A stretch of 64,000 nucleotides of DNA, taken from assembly GCA_025738555.1 (NCBI GenBank), contig JAOVFP010000012.1, positions 682,001 through 746,000 of the forward strand, read 5' to 3'. Position numbers and translations under genes: made by a program. The notes under the pieces were generated by a model. That model did not search any database and was not told the origin of the DNA. It saw only the letters and a list, made by a program, of their open reading frames with translations. Within the stretch, counting starts at the first letter, position 1. Every line of letters begins with the position of its first letter. Below, piece by piece: positions 47,331-59,322 of the stretch. The DNA comes from Cyathus striatus (Eukaryota; Basidiomycota; Agaricomycetes; Agaricales; Nidulariaceae).

Positions 47331-50300
47331 TTAACCAGAGCACATCAAGCATGCCTCCTTGTTCTCTAATGAACAGGTAAGTTTAGCTTCCTCGTATTCG
47401 CGCTCTTTTTGTCTACGGAGAGCTGCAGCAAAATCGGGGTCAGCTTCGGCCGCCTTTCTTGTTTTCTCATCTAACGAGAGGTCGGCTAGCACATCCTCGA
47501 CAGCAGCGGTTGAGGTAGGTATTGTAGATGGGTATGCGGCGGAAGGGGAGAAGGACAACGACGGTGTGACAGGCTCTTGCTTCACTACAGGAGAAGAAAC
47601 GTTTGCACTGGTCTGTTTGGCGGGGGTAGAGGGCGCTGTCTGGGAAGGAGAGGGACTAGCGGTAGGAGTAGGGATGCCATTGGTGCGAAGTGCACCATTG
47701 ACGCGTGGAGCAGCAGTAGGTGTAGAGGCATCTGTCTGCTGCTTCTTCGCTTCCTTGAGCACACTCGCGTCCACGGTGAACTGGATAGCCTGAGCAGCTG
47801 GTCTTGTGCGGAGATAATACATGCCAGTCTTGAGACCCTTCTTCCATCCGTAGAAGTGCATGCTTGTTAACTGGCCCGTAGTGGGAGCTTGAAGGTGGAC
47901 ATTCAAACTTTGACTCTGACAAATGAAAGCACCACGATCAGCCGCGAGATCGAGAACTTTCTTTTGCGAGATCTCCCATACAGTCTTGTAGATTGCCTTG
48001 ACGTCGTCAGGGATGGTGGGAATATTCTGAACGGAACCGTTGTGGGCAATGATCATGTTCTTCATGTTATCGTCCCAAAGACCAAGGTCGACGAGTTCGC
48101 GGAGGAGCCAGGGGCAGACGACCTGGAATTCACCAGCAAGCACACGGCGTGTATAGATGTTGCTGGTGTAAGGCTCAAAGCACTCGTTGAAGCCAAGAAT
48201 TTGACTTGTGGAAGCAGTAGGCATTGGCGCAACGAGAAGGGAGTTCCTCAAACCAGTCTTTGCGATCTTGGCCTTCAACGATGTCCAGTCCCAAAGATCA
48301 GTGGGTGTAACACCCCAGAGATCATATTGAAGTTGACCCAGCTGGGCAGGACTGCCCATCCAGGTCTCGTAAGGTCCATCGCGCTCAGCCATCTCGGAAC
48401 TGGCCTCGAGGGCTGCGTGGTAGATGGTCTCGAAGATCTTGATGTTAAGTTCCTTCGCAGCCTGGGAATCAAAAGGCATGCGGAGAGCCATAAAGGTATC
48501 GGCAAGACCCTGCACACCAACACCGATAGGGCGGTGGCGCATGTTAGAACGACGAGCTTCAGGGATGGGATAGTAGTTCACGTCGATGATGCGATTCAAG
48601 TTGAATGCGACTACTTTGGCGACGTCATGAAGTCTGTTGAAGTCATATTTACCATTGGAAATAAAGGTGGGAAGGGCAAGTGAAGCAAGATTGCAGACGG
48701 CAGTCTCATCGGGAGATGAGTACTCGACAATCTCAGTGCATAAGTTGGAAGACTTTATGGTACCGAGATTCTTCTGGTTCGATTTCTCTGCAGATGAACG
48801 TTAATAGGGAGAACATCAACATTCTGACGAGTAGGTTCATACCATTGCAGTGATCTTTGTAGAGCATGAAAGGTCCTCCGGTCTCAATCTGCGCTTCGAG
48901 AATAGCATACCAAAGTTTCTGAGCGGGAATGACCTTGCGAGCACGACCCTCTTTTTCATACTTCTCAAAGAGAGCTTCGAACTCAGCACCGTACACTTCA
49001 TGGAGCCCAGTAGCTTCATTGGGACAGAATAACGGCCAATCACCATTAGATTCGACACGCTTCATGCTGCACGAAGGTTTAGAAAATGACTGTCAAGCGT
49101 AAGAGTAAACTTACAAAAGATCAGGGATCCAGAGAGCGTAGAAAAGGTCGCGCGCGCGAGCTTCCTCCTTTCCATGGTTCTTCCGAAGATCGAGGAAATC
49201 AAAAATATCGGCGTGCCATGGTTCGATGTAGATTGCAAAAGCACCAGGTCGCTTGTTGCCTCCCTGGTCAACGTACCGGGCGGTAGCATCATATGCGCGA
49301 AGCATAGGAACAATGCCATTGGAGTACCCATTGGTACCAGCGATGTATGATCTACAGAGACGATTAGAAACGCAAGTGAACTTTGGAATGATCTTACCCA
49401 GTAGCACGAATGCAGTGGATGCTTAAACCAATACCACCAGCGGTCTTGCTGATCATCGCACAGTTCTTGAGAGTATCGTAGATACCCTCAATTGAATCAT
49501 CTTTCATGCAAACCAGGAAACATGAACTGAGCTGGGGGTTAGGAGTTCCAGCGTTAAATAGAGTGGGTGAGGCATGTGTGAAGTAGCGCTCAGACATGAG
49601 GTTGTATGTCTCGATAACACGATCGATATCAGTACCATGGATTCCAACAGCAACACGCATGATCATATGTTGGGGTCTCTCGGCTACACGTCCATTGATG
49701 CGGAGAAGGTATGAACGCTCAAGAGTTTTAAAGCCGAAGTAGTTGTAGTTGAAGTCGCGACTGTAGACGATGGCAGAGTCAAGAGCCTCTGCGTTTGCCA
49801 TAACAGTTTCATATGTATCCTGAGAAATCATACTAGCAGGGCGGCCATTCTTGGGATTGACTGAAGAAAATGTAAGAAAACGTAAAAAGGTGGCTTGTGT
49901 CACAGACCATAGTTGTAAAGATCCTTGATAACTTGTGAGAAGTTCTTCTTGGTTTCTTTGTGGAGGTTTGAGATGGCAATGCGAGCAGCAAGGACGGCAT
50001 AATCGGGATGCTTTGTTGTAAGGTAGGCTGCTGTCTCGGAGGCAAGGTTCTGTAAAGTGGTTCAGTGGAATGTGGAGAAGTATAGAGCGGTTGAGGCTCA
50101 CGTCAAGCTCGACTGTAGTAACACCCTGATACACGCCAGCAACAACCTTCTGCGTAACCCTAAAACATGCCCTCAGCTTATAGATCCGCCTAGATAACAC
50201 CTCGATACGCACTCGATGGGGTTCACGTAGTTCATATCCAAGCCATAACAGAGTTTATCAATCCTCGTTGTGATCTGAAAAAAGTCAAACACAATGAGTC

Positions 50301-50520
50301 AAGAGTATCCGATGAGCATCGTGCAGACAAAACGCGCACTTTATCGAACTGAACGCGTTCCTTGCGCCTAAAATTGAAAACGGACGATTAGATTGCTATA
50401 AAAACGCGTCTAGAACGCGTAAGCACGTACCCATCTGTCGAATAAGCAGGCTCATTAGCAAAGCACAATGACAAGGAAGGGAAGCAAAACAAGCTTACCT
50501 CGCTTGAATACGAAAGCCAT
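47331..50520 (-). CDS. RNR1: RNR1, ribonucleotide reductase large subunit
   Basis: Class I ribonucleotide reductase catalytic chain, making dNTP precursors. Motifs from the N-terminus: [15 protein letters not shown] (ATP cone), [36 protein letters not shown] with the redox Cys, [48 protein letters not shown] with the thiyl-radical Cys, and [20 protein letters not shown]. The C-terminal swinging arm ends CLMCSG with its Cys pair. A low-complexity Thr/Pro/Ser segment of about 100 residues precedes the arm. The first coding exons are tiny: 50499-50520 and, by homology to the KRDGRKE motif, a 4-nt exon at 50431-50434. ACGCGT boxes lie upstream and in the first introns. Confidence 0.93.
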
Positions 50521-51370
50521 AGATGATATACGAGGCTTTTGAAGTGTAAGAAGGAGAGGTGGAGGGAGAGTAGGTGAAGAGATGAGGGAGGAAGGTGAAG
50601 AAACAGATCGAGAATGGCCGCCCAACTTTTGTCTTCCTCCACCTGACTAATCCAGTTACATTTGTACTTGTTTGTGCATCATCAATAAACCCTGGCACTC
50701 ATAAAGGAGAAGAACCTTTATCCCAACGGCTACCATCCCTGCACGCGTACAGAATCGTGTTATTCGAGACATACGTGCTACAAGCAACATTACTATATGT
50801 TTTATTTTGCGTGTTTTATTCCTGGATTGAAGGGAATACACATTTTGCATATCAGACCACCTAATTAAACACGACGCGACGCGTTGATCAACGAAGCGCG
50901 TTATTTGCAATTATAGACGCGTCTCGGTGTCAATCCGTTGAATCCGGTCACTCTTGTTCCCTGAGAAGGCGCCCCCGAAGTACGTTGTCATCAATCATCG
51001 AGTCAAAGTATGCATATTGACTCAGCTTCTGCATGGACACCGGGAGCGAAGCATAACTTACACCTATTGTTTGCGTGTTTCATTCTAAAAACAGCCTTTC
51101 TTTGTAACTTCTTGGATGGCCGAGCTTGATACTCGACGGCGCGTTGAACACACAAACAGGTACCTCCATAGTTCCCACAGAAAAGCCTATAGTACCCATA
51201 GAAGTAATGCAAAGGAAAATCACACCCTCGAAGAGGCATGTCTCTGGAGACTGTCATTCAGTTGAGCTCAATTGAAGTGTGTACACGGATGCATAAAGCA
51301 TATTTAATCCTTCATTGTCCAGTAGGCAGTATCGGCCCACGCGTGTAAAATGTTTCAACGGAAGATCCCT
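50521..51370. promoter_or_regulatory. RNR1 upstream region with ACGCGT (MCB) boxes
   Basis: 850 bp between RNR1 and the reductase gene. ACGCGT occurs at 50743-50748, 50879-50884 and 50917-50922, with further copies inside RNR1 at 50353-50358, 50404-50409 and 50415-50420 (two of these intronic). MBF control of RNR1 through this box is established in yeasts. Another copy is at 51339-51344, near the reductase 3' end. Confidence 0.6.
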
Positions 51371-52667
51371 CTATGCAACCTGCCCGGTAAACATATCACC
51401 AGCGTACTTCCAGATAATATAGACACCAAAAGCCATGCGTGCCAGATCGAACATGAGACGAGCGGCTTTAACCTTAGGCTTAGGTGGGCCTTTGGCCCCC
51501 GCATCATCTATAGCCTTAACTTCTTCGTCAGTCAGCGAAGCTGTAAACACCGGGTCTTAGAAAGCGTGTCTACTGGACAATGAAGTATCTGAATACGTAC
51601 GTAAGTCACCAACGGAGAAGTATTCTTGCAGGTGCTGCTTGCTGGAACTCGTCCTGAAGGATGTCTAGTTTGCATGGGAAACTGAACTTTGAAGACTTAC
51701 GTGACAATAACTGTGTTTTTGGCCTTCACCCATAAGAATATCACTTGAGTAGGCGATGCCCCCAGTCGTTTGGCAGCGTCAGCTAGAGGTCCGTCGACGG
51801 GACCTCCTGGGAACTTCGTTATGGGACTATTGGAGGTGAAGAGGTATCAGGTTATGCTCCCTATATATCCACGGACTGCCACTTACGCTAAGCTTCCATA
51901 CGCCTCTGTGATGATCCCATGCTTTGCATGGTACTCTAGTAATTTGGCATTCTCAGAGTGATTGTATGGGTGCAGTTGAATCTGGTTGGCAGCGGGCTTG
52001 ATACGTGCAGTCTTCAATAGCTTCTGCAGGTCTTCGACTGAGAAGTTGGACACCCCAATGCTCCTGAGGATAATTCAGCGTCCAGGCAATTAAAAGCGTA
52101 GTTAGAACGCACGTCGCAAGACCGTCTTCCTTTATCTTCTCAAACTCCTTCCAAGCTCCCTCAAAGTCACCATTTGGGACAATGGTCGGTGTATGAATGA
52201 GATAAAGGTCAACATGCTTAATTCCGAGCTGCGAATGGGCTATATTGGCTGCCAAGTTACTCATAACAAAACTGTTAACGTACCTTGGTTAAGCTTGCCT
52301 TCAAAGAATTCGTCGGAGTATCAAAGCCGTTCCACTTGGTTGTGATATACAAGTCCGAACGGTCAAGTCCGCTCTCTCGAATCGCAATACCAACACTGTC
52401 TTCGTTTTCGTAGACTATAAAACACGGTCAGGTTTGAGACGTCAGAGGAGATAAGAACCAACACTGCGCTGTATCAATATGCCAGAATCCAGTGTCTATT
52501 GCCTGTTCCACCCACTCATGAACGTCCTTCCCTCTATTCGCGGTACCAGTTCCATAGGCAATAGCAGGAATCTATTATTCTTTGTTACCCCGAGGCGGGT
52601 GTTGCTTCGAGATAAGCTTCAATCCTACCTCCGTTCCATCGTTGAGCTTGATTGTTCCAAAGGGCAT
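51371..52667 (-). CDS. Aldo/keto reductase
   Basis: NADPH-dependent carbonyl reductase of the AKR superfamily, near the fungal GCY1/YPR1 type. ATG 52667 gives MPFGTIKLNDGTEIPAIAYG. Next come FWHIDTAQVYENEDSVG with the catalytic Asp and Tyr, SDLYITTKWNG with the Lys, and GIKHVDLYLIHTP with the His. SIGVSNFSVEDLQKLL and QIQLHPYNHSENAKLLEYH complete the barrel. The C-terminus continues beyond the usual end with a hydrophobic stretch (MFDLARMAFGVYIIWKYAGD), which could be a membrane anchor. Seven or so introns. The physiological substrate is not predictable. Confidence 0.9.
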
Positions 52668-53202
52668 GGTAGGCGAAACTAGACGACAGTTCAGTGGGTA
52701 CTGGTAGGTAGAAAAGGACCGTTATCAGAGTGCGCCATATCCTGCCATGCTGGTGAATGATAACGTGCGAACGGGTTCACAGCACTCCGCGCAAGCCGTG
52801 GATGATATCACGGGATCGTAGCTAAACTTACATTGACAACGATACTAAGTTAGCAATTGAGGAACGTATACTTACACTCAACTTACACTGTACAGTGCAC
52901 TACAGTAGCATCAGCAAGCACGCATACTTAGATTCATTCCTATCAAATACTTGTGACTATAAGTACAAGGTTTCAAATGAGCCGATAGAGATGACGAAGC
53001 ACAACTTAGTACGCAATATTTGAGCTGAGTTAGCCTAATTTGAAGGTTGCGCTATAATTTTAAATGCGACGGGAAATTAAAATAATTTTGCAGGATGACA
53101 GCTGTTGCTACAATGGTAAATATGGATATGCTACAATGGTATCGAGAGTGGACTTCTAAAGGGTATCATGACACAGGGCTGGTCTCCAGACATCACGGAG
53201 TA
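52668..53202. other. Intergenic, no gene seen
   Basis: About 530 bp upstream of the reductase gene and 3' of the next minus-strand gene; no supported coding frame. Confidence 0.45.
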
Positions 53203-53920
53203 CTATCTCGTCCTTCCCCTCCTCGTCTTTTTGCCACTAGACCCCAATATCCCACTCAACGCATTCTCCAGTGCATCTTCAGTAATACCTCCGCCTCCTT
53301 CATACACAGCAGGCTTCCCCCAGTTATTCCAAGGACCAGGAGTTACTTTCTCCTTCTTCAATTGGCTTGACGCTTGTGAGAAGTTGGGAATTACGGAGTC
53401 CGGCAGTCCGGCAGTTGGAAGGTCAGAGTTTGGTACATCAGTTATGGTCATAGAAGGGCTCATCATGTTCTTCATGAGGGCGTCTATATCCGTCGTTATA
53501 GGCTGACGTTGAAGTGCAACTTGAGAACCACGTAATAACGTCTGCTCGTACAAATCGTTTTCTTCTAGTTGTTGTATTTCCATTCTAAGGTTTTGCATTA
53601 TCTTCTGAAACAGTACTAGATATTTGAAATATATCAATTTTGTTATTTGCACGGATGTAATACGATGCAAAGAGTACCTTGTCTCTCAGGCTCGGTCTCC
53701 GGCCTTTGTATAAGTGGATCTTGGTCTGCGAGATTCTCTTCCTGCGCTGCTTCGACAGCTCCAGTTTTTCCTGCACCATCAGCTTAAATTCAGAACAAGT
53801 CAAGTCCATCTCTGCCTGTGTAGTTTGATCTTCATCGTAAGAAGTGCCAATGGAGCTGGTAGGCGAAGGCGAACGGATGACCGGAGGGGCATATTCGGTA
53901 TGATGTTGGCTGGCGGCCAT
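53203..53920 (-). CDS. Unrecognised 214-residue protein, coiled-coil
   Basis: Two exons (53678-53920, 53203-53604) join in frame to 645 nt. The N-terminus is Ser/Pro-rich (VIRSPSPTSSIGTSYDEDQ). A basic, helix-forming segment (VQEKLELSKQRRKRISQTK) continues over the splice site into a leucine-containing coiled coil (KIMQNLRMEIQQLEENDLYE). The C-terminal half is Ser/Pro/Gly-rich with a basic end (GKKTRRGRTR). The basic stretch followed by a coiled coil recalls a bZIP but lacks the bZIP consensus. The clean splice and coding texture support a real gene. Confidence 0.65.
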
Positions 53921-54318
53921 ACTTGCTTGATCTTTTCAGTAGATTACTGTATAATTAGTCCACTAAGAACTGGTTTCGCCAGTGAAACTTTAATTAAAGG
54001 TTTCAGTCAGAGCGAGTGAAATTTCAAGTTTGAACCACTCGAAGAGCTAAAGCACGTGTTTGTTATTTGGTTGTATCATTGTGATCCAAACATCTTTGAT
54101 AACGCAGACCTTGGATTGTAGCTTTGACTCTCTCGCCTTCACTATACAGCAACATACCGCATCTCCTTTTCACTCACCGCTCTCATTTAATTGATTTTTC
54201 TAACATATGAAAATATCTTTGAATCTTCTAGTGACCTTCCCTCATTTTTAGTAAGTTCTTTCTACCTTAGCAACCATCTCTAGCGATTCTATTGCTTTAC
54301 ATCTTTGCATACATTTAA
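53921..54318. other. Intergenic, no gene seen
   Basis: About 400 bp between the minus-strand gene start and the tRNA-Gln gene; no conserved open frame. Confidence 0.45.
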
Positions 54319-54403
54319 GGTGCTATAGTGTAGTGGTTATCACTCAGGATTTTGAAATTACTTCTGTCTTCCTGAGACCCAGGTTCGATCCCTGGTAGCA
54401 CCT
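54319..54403 (+). tRNA. tRNA-Gln (UUG) with intron
   Basis: Acceptor stem GGTGCTA/TAGCACC, D-arm typical of tRNA-Gln (GTGTAGTGGTTATCAC), anticodon stem CAGGA/TCCTG and T-arm CCAGG/CCTGG all pair. The loop shows anticodon TTG. A short intron of about 14 nt (roughly 54356-54369) follows the base 3' of the anticodon. A T5 terminator starts at 54403. Confidence 0.9.
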
Positions 54404-54487
54404 TTTTATTTCTGGTACTCAGTGAGTGTATTAGATATATTCTGCGCCAATCTGAAACCTTCAATCTGTATAATAAATACAATAGCT

Positions 54488-55685
54488 ATGACTGCTTCTG
54501 AAGCACTGCTCCAGCTGCGCTACTCAGACTATTATTTTCCAGATGGAAATGTTATCTTTAGGGTGGAAGATACTTTATTCAAGGTGAGCTTACACCTTTA
54601 AGAAGTTCTTTTATATTGGTTTTGTTAATATTTGCCAATATAGGTCCACAAATCCATCTTATCAAAAGACAGTACTTTTTTCAAAGACTTATTCAGTGTC
54701 CCTCAGCCTGAAACTTCAGACGAAGGTAGCACAGATGATAACCCTATACCTTTGTCTGGAGACACCGCCAAAGAGTTTCATGCGCTGCTATGGAGCCTCT
54801 ATGCATTGTACGTGCTGTGTATTTACTGCTTCCGCCAACTCTTGATCATCTTTTAACCTTTTGTTTATTATATTTTGTATTTATAGGCCTGCGGAGATAT
54901 TTAATGAAAGTAACCAACCAAACGCTGAACGTTTCGGATATATTGTGTGCATGGCCCACAAATACCAATTCTCTAGTACCGAAGAATGGGCTATTGGTAG
55001 GCTCGAATGCAAAGTTGATCAGTGGAAATCTGGAAAAACTACTTTTACTGCGAATCAAGCAGTACAAGTTACGAAGGCTGCCGTTCTGTGCAAATCAATT
55101 GCTCCAGATCTGTATGAAAACCTCGTCCGCGCTTGGAAAAAAGCAATCGTAGCAGATGAGAGGCTTTCGTTGGCAATTGATGTCGGCGAGAAATATGGCA
55201 TCGTTGAGATAGAAGGCTTAGCCTACTACAGAATGATGCTTCTAGGTCGTAATGCTTGGGAGTCTGAAGATCCCCCACTCAGTCGTACAAGACGTGTTCG
55301 TCTTCTGAATGGCCATTATACTCTTCTCAATTTAGCAAATGAACTTCCAGATCAGCCGCCAAGATTCCCGCACTCTCCCACCTGTACCAGGGCTGCTAAA
55401 TGTGCGAAGTACTGGCAACGTCTTTGGAAAAGGATTACAGAGCCATCTCCGGATGGCCTTGTTACGCAGCTGCGACCTTCGATTAAGTGTCTCCCATCTG
55501 ATTACCTCCAACATCTTATGCTTGCTGAGAGCGTCTTGAAGGCATTTGTGGATAAAACAATCCCTCATGATAACTTTGTCCAATACATACCGGAAGGTTG
55601 TTTGCGTTCAGCTCTAGAAGCAACTATGGAGAAGGTTCGGGAAACGAGACTGAAACTGCTTGATTTTTTTGTCGATGTGGAATAA
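54488..55685 (+). CDS. BTB/POZ domain protein
   Basis: Three exons (54488-54583, 54644-54807, 54887-55685) give 1059 nt, 352 residues. The N-terminus reads as a BTB fold: YFPDGNVIFRVEDTLFKVHK, SILSKDSTFFKDLFSVP, then IPLSGDTAKEFHALLWSLYA. The remaining part is helical (GYIVCMAHKYQFSSTEEWAI, CKSIAPDLYENLVRAWKKAI) with a Cys-containing segment (PHSPTCTRAAKCAKYWQRLW). Proteins of this BTB plus helical layout are numerous in Agaricomycetes; their functions are mostly unknown, some perhaps CUL3 adaptors. It converges with the RhoGEF-kinase gene. Confidence 0.85.
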
Positions 55686-56028
55686 GAGTCGGGGGCTGAC
55701 ATTATTGAATACTATACAAGTACTATACTTTCATGGAACATTTACTAGCTAGTGTCAATGTATCATGCATCGGCAATCTTTTGGGTTGCTATATACTGCC
55801 TACTGTTTAGGTGCCTTCAATTATTTTCGCATGAAGTCCACGTATGCAGTCCAAGTCAATTCAAGTGACTTGTTCGAAATTCTATGTACTAAAGTTGCTC
55901 GGCTCCCACGTAAATATTTGCGAATTTTTCGTAACAAATTCTCTAATACAAGTTCATGGCAGACTGTCGTATTATTTAAGTCACACTACTATGAGGAATA
56001 AAAGCTTCTGAGGGGGAGTAGAGTAGTA
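55686..56028. other. Convergent 3' region, no gene seen
   Basis: 343 AT-rich bases between stop codons of the BTB and RhoGEF-kinase genes. Confidence 0.45.
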
Positions 56029-59000
56029 TCATACACATTTACTATATAACAGAGCCACAGAAGACTGAATTTCACTAATTATCGGTCTATTATCCGGGTC
56101 ATCCGCCCAACATTTTTGAATGAGAAACCATTGGTTATCGTTTATGAATGAGACCGCTGGGCGCCGCGGTTTCTTTCCTTGATAAAGTTCAATTACTACT
56201 TGAGCATCTGTGCGGATATAATGATATGGAACTCGACCAGTAAGTATCTACTCGGATGTGTTTAGATTCAATATACCAAACTGTACGTGGTATAAAGCAT
56301 ACCTCCAGCATTACACTTCCAAATGAATATATATCGCTTTTGGTTGTTATCATCCGAGGCGATTCATCTTCAGAAAGACAAAATAAGTAGGCATCTGTCC
56401 ATCTAACAGATCCAGCAATAGAAGTTGATGTGTATGAATTGCCACTATTCAGCTCTTCAACGACATTTGATAGACCAAAGTCTCCAAGGTATGCATTCCC
56501 GTTGTTGTCAACTAAAATATTTGAGCCTGTGAGATCACCGTGTATAATTGAGTGCGCATGTACTTCGTAAGTTCAGAATCTCAAAATTAAATATCTAGTT
56601 CAGTAATAAGCAATTCACTTACGATACGCGAGGCCATCAGCAATTTCGCAGAGCTATTAAAAATAGTCATCAGAATGAACTCAACACTATGCGAGGGTCA
56701 CATACAAGTTTCAATCTGTCTGAAACAGAAAGAATATCACCATTCCTTTCCATATATTTAGCGACAGAGCCATTCTCAAACCAAGGGCAAACCAAAGATA
56801 CGTAAGGACCGAAATCTGCTGCTGTTCCTAGTAAGGGAACAATATGCGGATGATCCAATTTCCACCAGATTGCTAGCTCCTTGTAAAGCTTCTATATATA
56901 TTAATGCATCGTGAACAAATTAACGAATAATAACCAGAACGGTTACAGACCTTTACGACCTTTTGCTCAGAATCAGGATCGGAAGATAGCTTCCGAAACA
57001 CTTTTACGCCTACCACAGAGTTGGATGAATTTTGATTCATATTTCCCTTCCATACATCTGAATAACCTCCATGTGCCACAGGGTAGTTCCCACATTTTTC
57101 AATCCTTCCGGTTAAATCTGGTAATATCAAGTCGTCTTGGATAAAAAGACCTGAATCGACAGTACTAGCTTTATCTTCCAAATCAGTATCACCGTCTAAA
57201 TGGAGAGTACTTTCTGCCAGTGGTGATGTTGGACTCTGCGAGAATAGAGCAGGTAGTAACTCAGGGCTTAATAACGAAACGGTGTCGAAATGATTTTTGA
57301 GAACCACAGAAGAACATTCAGAGTGGGCCCCTTTTCTTCCAATGAGGCTCCAAGCCTTGGGAACTGAAGAACGTCTCAAGCTTTCCACATCTAATATTTT
57401 CGGTATGGCAAGTACGGTTTTCATTAACAAGGCGACTTACCGAAAATCCAGGATTCTTCGGTGTTAGTACTGGCATCTGTTATTGAGTTCCAATATAATG
57501 TTTGAGGCGCCAAGTTTTGTAATACAAATAGCCATTGTTCATACTGATGGGGCTCTGCAGGATGTAGCTCAAGTATATTGGTTTTGGTAGAATCATCATT
57601 TCCCCATATTATCTCGAAAAAGGCTACAAAAAAATTACTCAGATTTATTCGTTATCTTTATTCCGGGCCCAGGGGTTTAAAACTTACAACCGTCAATACA
57701 ATGAAGTTCTTTAAAGTTGTGTTTGCGAATGACCTGCAACACCTTTAGTGGGGAAGTTAAAGAAGACACTGCTGGTCCCAGCTCCCATGCTTTGATTGAG
57801 GTTTGGAATGGTAATTGATTTGTACGTTTAGTAGATCTGCAACATAAAATAGCTTTTTCAAATACGATCATGTGGTATTTCTGAAAGAATGTAGAATCGC
57901 CAAAGAGAATATCATCAAGTTGCACTGCTCCGAAATTTTCATAATCCGGTACACCTTTGATACCAATTCGGCTCTTGAAAAGCTGTGAGATTCGCATTGT
58001 TCTGATCTCTTTACCAACTTCTTCGATAGTGTTCGAGATATCGTTCATGTAGGCAGTTGCGCTACAAAGTTCGTCGTGCGTACTTGATTCAATAGGCGTC
58101 AAATCAAGAATAGCCTAAAATATTATCTGTTTCGGTAGAAACCCCGGGGCAGCATGATAGTGATACGCACCTGTAACAAGACATGATACGATGATATTCG
58201 TGATAAAATATCAGATAGATTAATAAGAATTGTAGTAGCATATTGAGAGACTGTAGACTGCATACTGGTTAGTTACATACAACAAATTTCAATGAGAACG
58301 CACCTTTGTTAGTTGCTGCTCAAGGTAATCCTTGAAGCTCAAATAACTGGCGCAGATAGAGCGGTAGCATCCCATTACGTTGATTCTAAGTGGCTTATTC
58401 TTTTAGATCATTAGATATGTCCTAGTGTTTACAGTAACCAAAAGAACGATGGTAGGAACTCACTAACACCAACCTGAAACAAGAATATATCATCCCATGA
58501 TTCGCAATCACCTCCTATAGTAATATTTTCCAGGCCACTCGTAACCTGTCCATGGAACTGACATATACGTGTGCAGCTCAAGGTGAAAGCCTCGAGAACT
58601 GGGTGCGTCGCATCCGTCTGTGCCAATAGCTGAGATGCTGCATCCTAAAAAAACATTAATAAGAGCCATTGTTTGATTGTCACGTTACAATACTAACCAC
58701 CACCTCCAGTAGTGTTGATACATGATCTTTCTCTGTTTGAACTAGCTGCTTGAATATGTCAGTTCTTCCGAAGTTTGATCCGTGTGGGGTAGCAAAGAGT
58801 CCGGGGTATACTTCATATAGGGTGTTTACAACTCGACGAACAGTTTGAAGCACCTGGTCAAAGACGTTAGGACTAATTTGAATAATCTGTATACCACAAT
58901 AATCGTACCCTGGAAAATCCCACAGTTGTACCCTGGAAAAAGTCTTCAACGCGCAGCACCTCTCCATAGGGTAGTTGCCGCTGAATTTCAAGAATTCGAA

Positions 59001-59322
59001 TTTTATCAATAAAGTATAAAATGTACTGTTTTCGTTGATCTAGCGAAAGATCAAAGTCAAAGGTTTCCGGAGCAGTAGCCAGTGGTTTGGGTGTTGGTAA
59101 GCCGAGCAAGTCCAATAGAGTACACAGTGGGGCGCCGAGCACAAAACAGTTCCAGAGAAGTCTTATAGGGTTGTCATAATCTCGTCTAAAATGATCCTGT
59201 ATGTGCTCAAGCCATGGGCGGAATTCAAAGACCAGTCGAAGCCATGTTAGAGTTCGGAAGCTTTCCATCCGTAGTTGATCACTAGCAACTCTGGGAGGGT
59301 GTAGCACATCCGTACTATCCAT
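56029..59322 (-). CDS. CH-DH-PH RhoGEF fused to protein kinase domain (frameshift)
   Basis: The 5' part resembles Cdc24: an N-terminal CH-like region (LRLVFEFRPWLEHIQ, DNPIRLLWNCFVLGAPLCTL), a DH domain starting FGRTDIFKQLVQTEKDHVST with SRISSYHVLLQAILDLTP in place of the usual PVQR helix, and a PH domain (VQLDDILFGDSTFFQKYHMI to QYEQWLFVLQNL). The splice near 57382-57440 then reads in frame into a kinase: GGYSDVWKGNM (glycine loop), VVGVKVFRKL (Lys), IIHGDLTGSNILVD (catalytic Asp, HGD instead of HRD), LGDFGLS, SDIYSFGSVMLEILTGRVPY. The APE motif is degenerate (RWTDAYLF). There is no PB1 domain. An excess base is likely at the A5 run 58937-58941. Kinase type looks TKL-like. Confidence 0.8.

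Noticed and set aside
53678..53920. Call of the small minus-strand gene as a bZIP factor
   Set aside because: The Asn-x7-Arg basic-region consensus and regular leucine heptads are not present.
58890..58990. A 22-nt intron (gtacaac...ttttccag) that would fix the RhoGEF-kinase frame
   Set aside because: Too short for spliceosomal removal; a one-base excess in the adjacent A5 run explains the shift better.
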